The notes beneath the pieces are model-generated. The model had not been told where the DNA came from and ran no database searches. It saw only the letters and a list, made by a program, of their open reading frames with translations. A stretch of DNA of 64,000 nucleotides. It comes from DUML01 sp050949905 (lineage in GTDB: Bacteria; Bacillota; Desulfitobacteriia; Desulfitobacteriales; Syntrophobotulaceae). Location: positions 440,364 to 504,363 of the forward strand of contig JBMNGP010000005.1 of the NCBI GenBank assembly GCA_050949905.1, written 5' to 3'. Position 1 is the stretch's first letter. The number at the start of each line of letters is the position of its first letter. Of this stretch, positions 61,531 through 64,000 are shown piece by piece. The position numbers were made by a program, and so were the translations under genes.

Positions 61531-62098
61531 TGAGGCTTGAAAGTCAGTCTATCTAAATATAACATAATTTATTGCGTCCTATAATAAATATTATGTAAAG
61601 TAAATAGTCAACAATACCTATTTAGCTAAAAGCCCTTTTTTAAAGATGGCGACTCTCTCTCTTTTAGCTATGTTTTTACACCTTAAAGACTCTTATCCAA
61701 TATTGCTCTCTAACACCTAAACTTTTGTCTCAGATTACTCTCTAAGGTGCGTAATTTATATCTATTACTAATATAACGTTCAAATTTTCTAAAGTTAATT
61801 TATTGCTTTTAATTTATAGCGGCCGGTTATTTCATTGTCCTGGTTTTTACTTTGTCAAGACGCACGCTCATATTTGCCCTCTAAAGCGTTTAATAAGTCC
61901 TGGTAAGGTATTTATACCTGATAATTGGCATAAACTCTTTGCTTATATTTACAGAACTCTTGACTTCAGGATTTATATTTTGTATTGCTTAAGACTGTAT
62001 TGCTGTTAGTTACTAAGAATCTTAATTGTTTAAGGCTTCAAGATTTACTGCTTAACCGCTTAACCGCTTAAGCTTAATTACTTAATTGCTTAACTACT
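61531..62098. other. AT-rich intergenic stretch without convincing genes
   Basis: About 570 bp between the M23 peptidase and the insertion sequence. It holds one imperfect hairpin after the peptidase gene (about 61563-61595), no ribosome binding site ahead of a good start, and a 68-codon frame at 61803-62009 of biased composition that I do not accept as a gene. Its last 50 bases are a degenerate tandem tract described separately. Confidence 0.7.
62049..62098 (+). repeat. Degenerate tandem repeats of CTTAA-containing units
   Basis: Units GCTTAACC, GCTTAACC, GCTTAAG, CTTAATTA, CTTAATTG, CTTAACTACT follow each other at 8-10 bp. The last unit is the IS target duplicate. It resembles an eroded microsatellite. 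Confidence 0.65.
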
Positions 62099-63754
62099 TA
62101 GGGCTTGCTAACCAAATTGTGTTTTAAGAAACTTAAGCAATAGTCAAAGTAGTTGATCTTCCAATGAGCCTCCAAAAAAATTGGACAAAAAGAACTCTGA
62201 GCTGGTGCTCCAAGTTCATAACCAAAAAGTGCATAACAATCATGCTCTCTGCAGTCTCTTTCAATTTCGCATAGATCCTGTCAAGCCCATATTTCCTTTT
62301 CCCTTCACCAAATTTACCTTCCACTGCGTTGCGCATCCGCGCATCCAGACGCTCAAGCGCTTTCTCTAGTTTCTGCATTTGGGCTTTTGCTGATGGTCTG
62401 CCCAGTCTCGGTCCGCTGAGCCGAATATTGTTCTCCTTGCAGAAGGCCAGGTTATCTCGATTCCTGTAGATTCTATCGGCTAAGACAGCTTCCGGGTAGT
62501 GTCCATGGCGGTCCTTGTATCGTTCTACGCTTTCAATCAGTATACTGGCTTCGTTAAAGGCATCCCAGGATAGCTTTTCGATACGACAGATACCATTTTC
62601 AATACTGATGGCAACCTTCGCTCCAAACTCAACGGCTGCGCTCGCTTTGCCTCTCACTATGGGGCGGACATGCGGCTGATAAAGGTTGACGATGCGATCT
62701 GTGACCCGATGATTTTTGGCTTTATACATTTTCTCCTGTTGGGAAATCACTATACGAATAGTTTGCAGCAACTGGACTTGTCTTCGACTTAAAGCATTTG
62801 CTCCAGCGGGCACTTCCGTTAACAGCCGGTCAACATGACGCAGGTTTCGTTTGCAGTATTGCAGCTGACGCTTAATACCCTGACGAAGCTGGATTTTTCT
62901 TGGGCTACGTTGTTTGGAGATACTCAGATAAGCTTTTCTTGCTTTTTGACGGTAGGTTCTAGGTTTTTTGCCTTTTTTACCCCCCGCGTTGTGAAGGGTA
63001 TCTATAATCTCTTCGAGTTTTTCCCTGGCTTCATTGAGCAAACCCAAATCAGTCGGGTATTTGATGTCAGCTGGGATGCAGGTGGCATCCAAAATTAAAA
63101 CTCCTTGATTAGCTTGAGGTTCTGCAGGTACTTTAGTTTCTGTTGCACTCTCTGTATCTGAATTTCCGCCCTGAGGATCATTGTGGTTATTGTTATCTTT
63201 CTTAGCCTCCTCCTTCTCGGCGGCCTGCCACTGTGTCATAGCCAATGCAATGCGCTCATTGATCTTCTCCAAGCGTTCTTTTTTGAACCGTTTGCGAAAT
63301 TTGACCAGCGCTACCGGAGTAAACGGCGGGCTCAACTGATACTCTTTCAGGCCGATGAAGTACTGCAGGTAAGGATTTTCCGTAAGCTGTTGCACTACTT
63401 CCCGGTCGGTATAATTGCAGCGGGCCTGGATGATCAGCGAACCTAAAGCCATCCTGACAGGCTTGGCAACATTGCCCCGGTCACTCGGGAACATGAAGGC
63501 GTAGTCTTTCTCGAATTCATCCCAAGGTATGATTTTGGCTAATTTAACCCAACGATTTTCGGCATTCAGTTTGCCGGAAAAAGGCAGAATAAAGTCATCT
63601 ATGGTTAACTGCGGTTCGGGTTTGCGGTACATTTAATCTCCTCCAAGTGCAAGGTTTTTAGGGGTAACAAGCGTTTTCCTTTGCATTTAAATTCGACAAA
63701 AGTGCCCTTAAACCCTTGTTATTACTGATTTTTTCTAACCTTTAGCAAGCCCTA
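62099..63754 (-). mobile_element. Complete insertion sequence (IS5/IS1182-type), 1656 bp
   Basis: Bounded by 13-bp perfect inverted repeats TAGGGCTTGCTAA at 62099-62111 and 63742-63754 (reverse complement). Flanked by a direct repeat of 10 bp, CTTAACTACT, at 62089-62098 and 63755-63764, the target-site duplication. It has a single, intact transposase gene on the minus strand. Because the direct repeats and ends are exact, the insertion looks recent. Confidence 0.9.
62133..63632 (-). CDS. DDE transposase, IS5/IS1182-type
   Basis: A 499-residue transposase. The N-terminal domain has the QLTIDDFILPFSGKLNAENR and ENPYLQYFIGL segments of this group (transposase DUF772-like). The catalytic triad candidates are Asp182 in ILDATCIPADI, Asp386 in AVLADRIYRNRDN and Glu438 in RNAVEGKFGEGKRKYGL. 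Residues 139-176 are a low-complexity Asn/Asp/Glu-rich linker between DNA-binding and catalytic parts. There is no frameshift or stop. It is a single ORF with its own start (ATG at 63632). Family placement between IS5 and IS1182 is from memory. Confidence 0.93.
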   Translation of the reverse strand: MYRKPEPQLTIDDFILPFSGKLNAENRWVKLAKIIPWDEFEKDYAFMFPSDRGNVAKPVRMALGSLIIQARCNYTDREVVQQLTENPYLQYFIGLKEYQLSPPFTPVALVKFRKRFKKERLEKINERIALAMTQWQAAEKEEAKKDNNNHNDPQGGNSDTESATETKVPAEPQANQGVLILDATCIPADIKYPTDLGLLNEAREKLEEIIDTLHNAGGKKGKKPRTYRQKARKAYLSISKQRSPRKIQLRQGIKRQLQYCKRNLRHVDRLLTEVPAGANALSRRQVQLLQTIRIVISQQEKMYKAKNHRVTDRIVNLYQPHVRPIVRGKASAAVEFGAKVAISIENGICRIEKLSWDAFNEASILIESVERYKDRHGHYPEAVLADRIYRNRDNLAFCKENNIRLSGPRLGRPSAKAQMQKLEKALERLDARMRNAVEGKFGEGKRKYGLDRIYAKLKETAESMIVMHFLVMNLEHQLRVLFVQFFWRLIGRSTTLTIA

Positions 63755-64000
63755 CTTAACTACTTATATTATTCAAAGATTGGTCTAACTCTACCGATTA
63801 CTTTTCTCTCCAATGGTTTTTGGCTTTCTTAGTTAATTCCCAAATGAAATGTCTCCCCCCTTTCCTTTTTTAAAGTATGTACTATTTTTCACATGTACAA
63901 TTACTATTATGTTTTAATAGTCTTTTGTAACATTCTGACCTTGTTTTAAATTAAGCATTCAAAGTGCCGCCCTCCCCTTCTGCCTCTTAATGTCTATTCA
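63755..64000. other. AT-rich flank to the window end, no gene seen
   Basis: Begins with the right-hand target duplicate, then about 230 bp of low-complexity AT-rich DNA with no ribosome binding site, open frame or strong hairpin. Presumably the continuation of the intergenic tract into which the IS inserted. Confidence 0.6.

Noticed and set aside
61803..62009. 68-codon plus-strand frame
   Set aside because: No ribosome binding site, odd composition and no recognisable domain in an AT-rich gap.
62049..62098. Possible CRISPR-like repeats
   Set aside because: Units are 8-10 bp with no spacers of constant length; a degenerate tandem tract.

Overview
The window reads as a chromosomal segment of a low-GC, spore-forming Gram-positive bacterium of the class Clostridia, most like the Peptococcaceae/Desulfitobacterium-Dehalobacter group. 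This placement is inferred from gene content and order, not from a search. The signs are an alpha/beta-type small acid-soluble spore protein, a SpoVD-like penicillin-binding protein, strong AAGGAGG ribosome binding sites, frequent TTG/GTG starts, DegS/DegU, a DnaD plus DnaC-like pair, a CtsR-type operator, an FMN riboswitch, Gram-positive LexA boxes and YneA. Most of the window is core chromosome. Insertion sequences lie at both edges: a cut-off IS1634-like transposase gene at 1-494 and a complete 1656-bp IS at 62099-63754.

Layout. 1-7.7 kb: IS fragment, spore protein, solitary cobalamin/siderophore-binding lipoprotein, CPBP protease, ECF sigma factor with a DUF4349 membrane partner, a two-gene ABC transporter without its binding protein, and a lipid kinase. 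7.8-11.6 kb: DnaJ-like/clpB heat-shock operon with a CtsR-like box on its promoter. 11.8-15.7 kb: ribD-ribE-ribBA-ribH on the minus strand behind an FMN riboswitch. 15.7-25.5 kb: acetyltransferase, tRNA-Pro(CGG), DegS/DegU, a beta-CASP hydrolase, an HD protein, a DnaD/helicase-loader pair and three membrane or secreted proteins. 25.5-36 kb: UPF0182 protein, thioredoxin reductase, LysM protein, rhomboid, then a SpoVD-like PBP followed by three tandem M42 aminopeptidases. 36-41 kb: gap-pyk-DeoR regulator behind a promoter full of TGTTTAT/ATAAACA half-sites, then a PilZN-like domain fused to a MinD/FlhG-like ATPase. 41-61.5 kb: M23 peptidase, DegV, miaB, a YlbF-family protein with a cysteine tail, mutS, hydantoinase-like protein, HDAC-like protein with a zinc ribbon, mutL, M14 peptidase, methyltransferase, miaA, hfq, ynbB, a signal-peptidase homologue lacking the catalytic serine, ddl, divergent lexA/yneA, and a second M23 peptidase. 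61.5-64 kb: AT-rich non-coding DNA with short CTTAA-type repeats, into which the IS has inserted.

Several genes work together. The rib genes make riboflavin from GTP and ribulose 5-phosphate and are switched by FMN. mutS/mutL and miaB/miaA form the mismatch-repair and tRNA i6A/ms2i6A cluster that often travels with hfq. lexA and yneA share an intergenic region carrying three LexA boxes, so damage would derepress both. gap, pyk and the DeoR regulator look like one glycolytic unit with an overlapping operator and promoter. No prophage, CRISPR array or defence island is visible. The items most worth following up are the PilZN-MinD fusion, the Ser-to-Asn signal peptidase homologue, the zinc-ribbon HDAC with its hydantoinase neighbour inside mutS-mutL, the gap operator array, and two strong unexplained RNA or DNA hairpins around the rhomboid gene.
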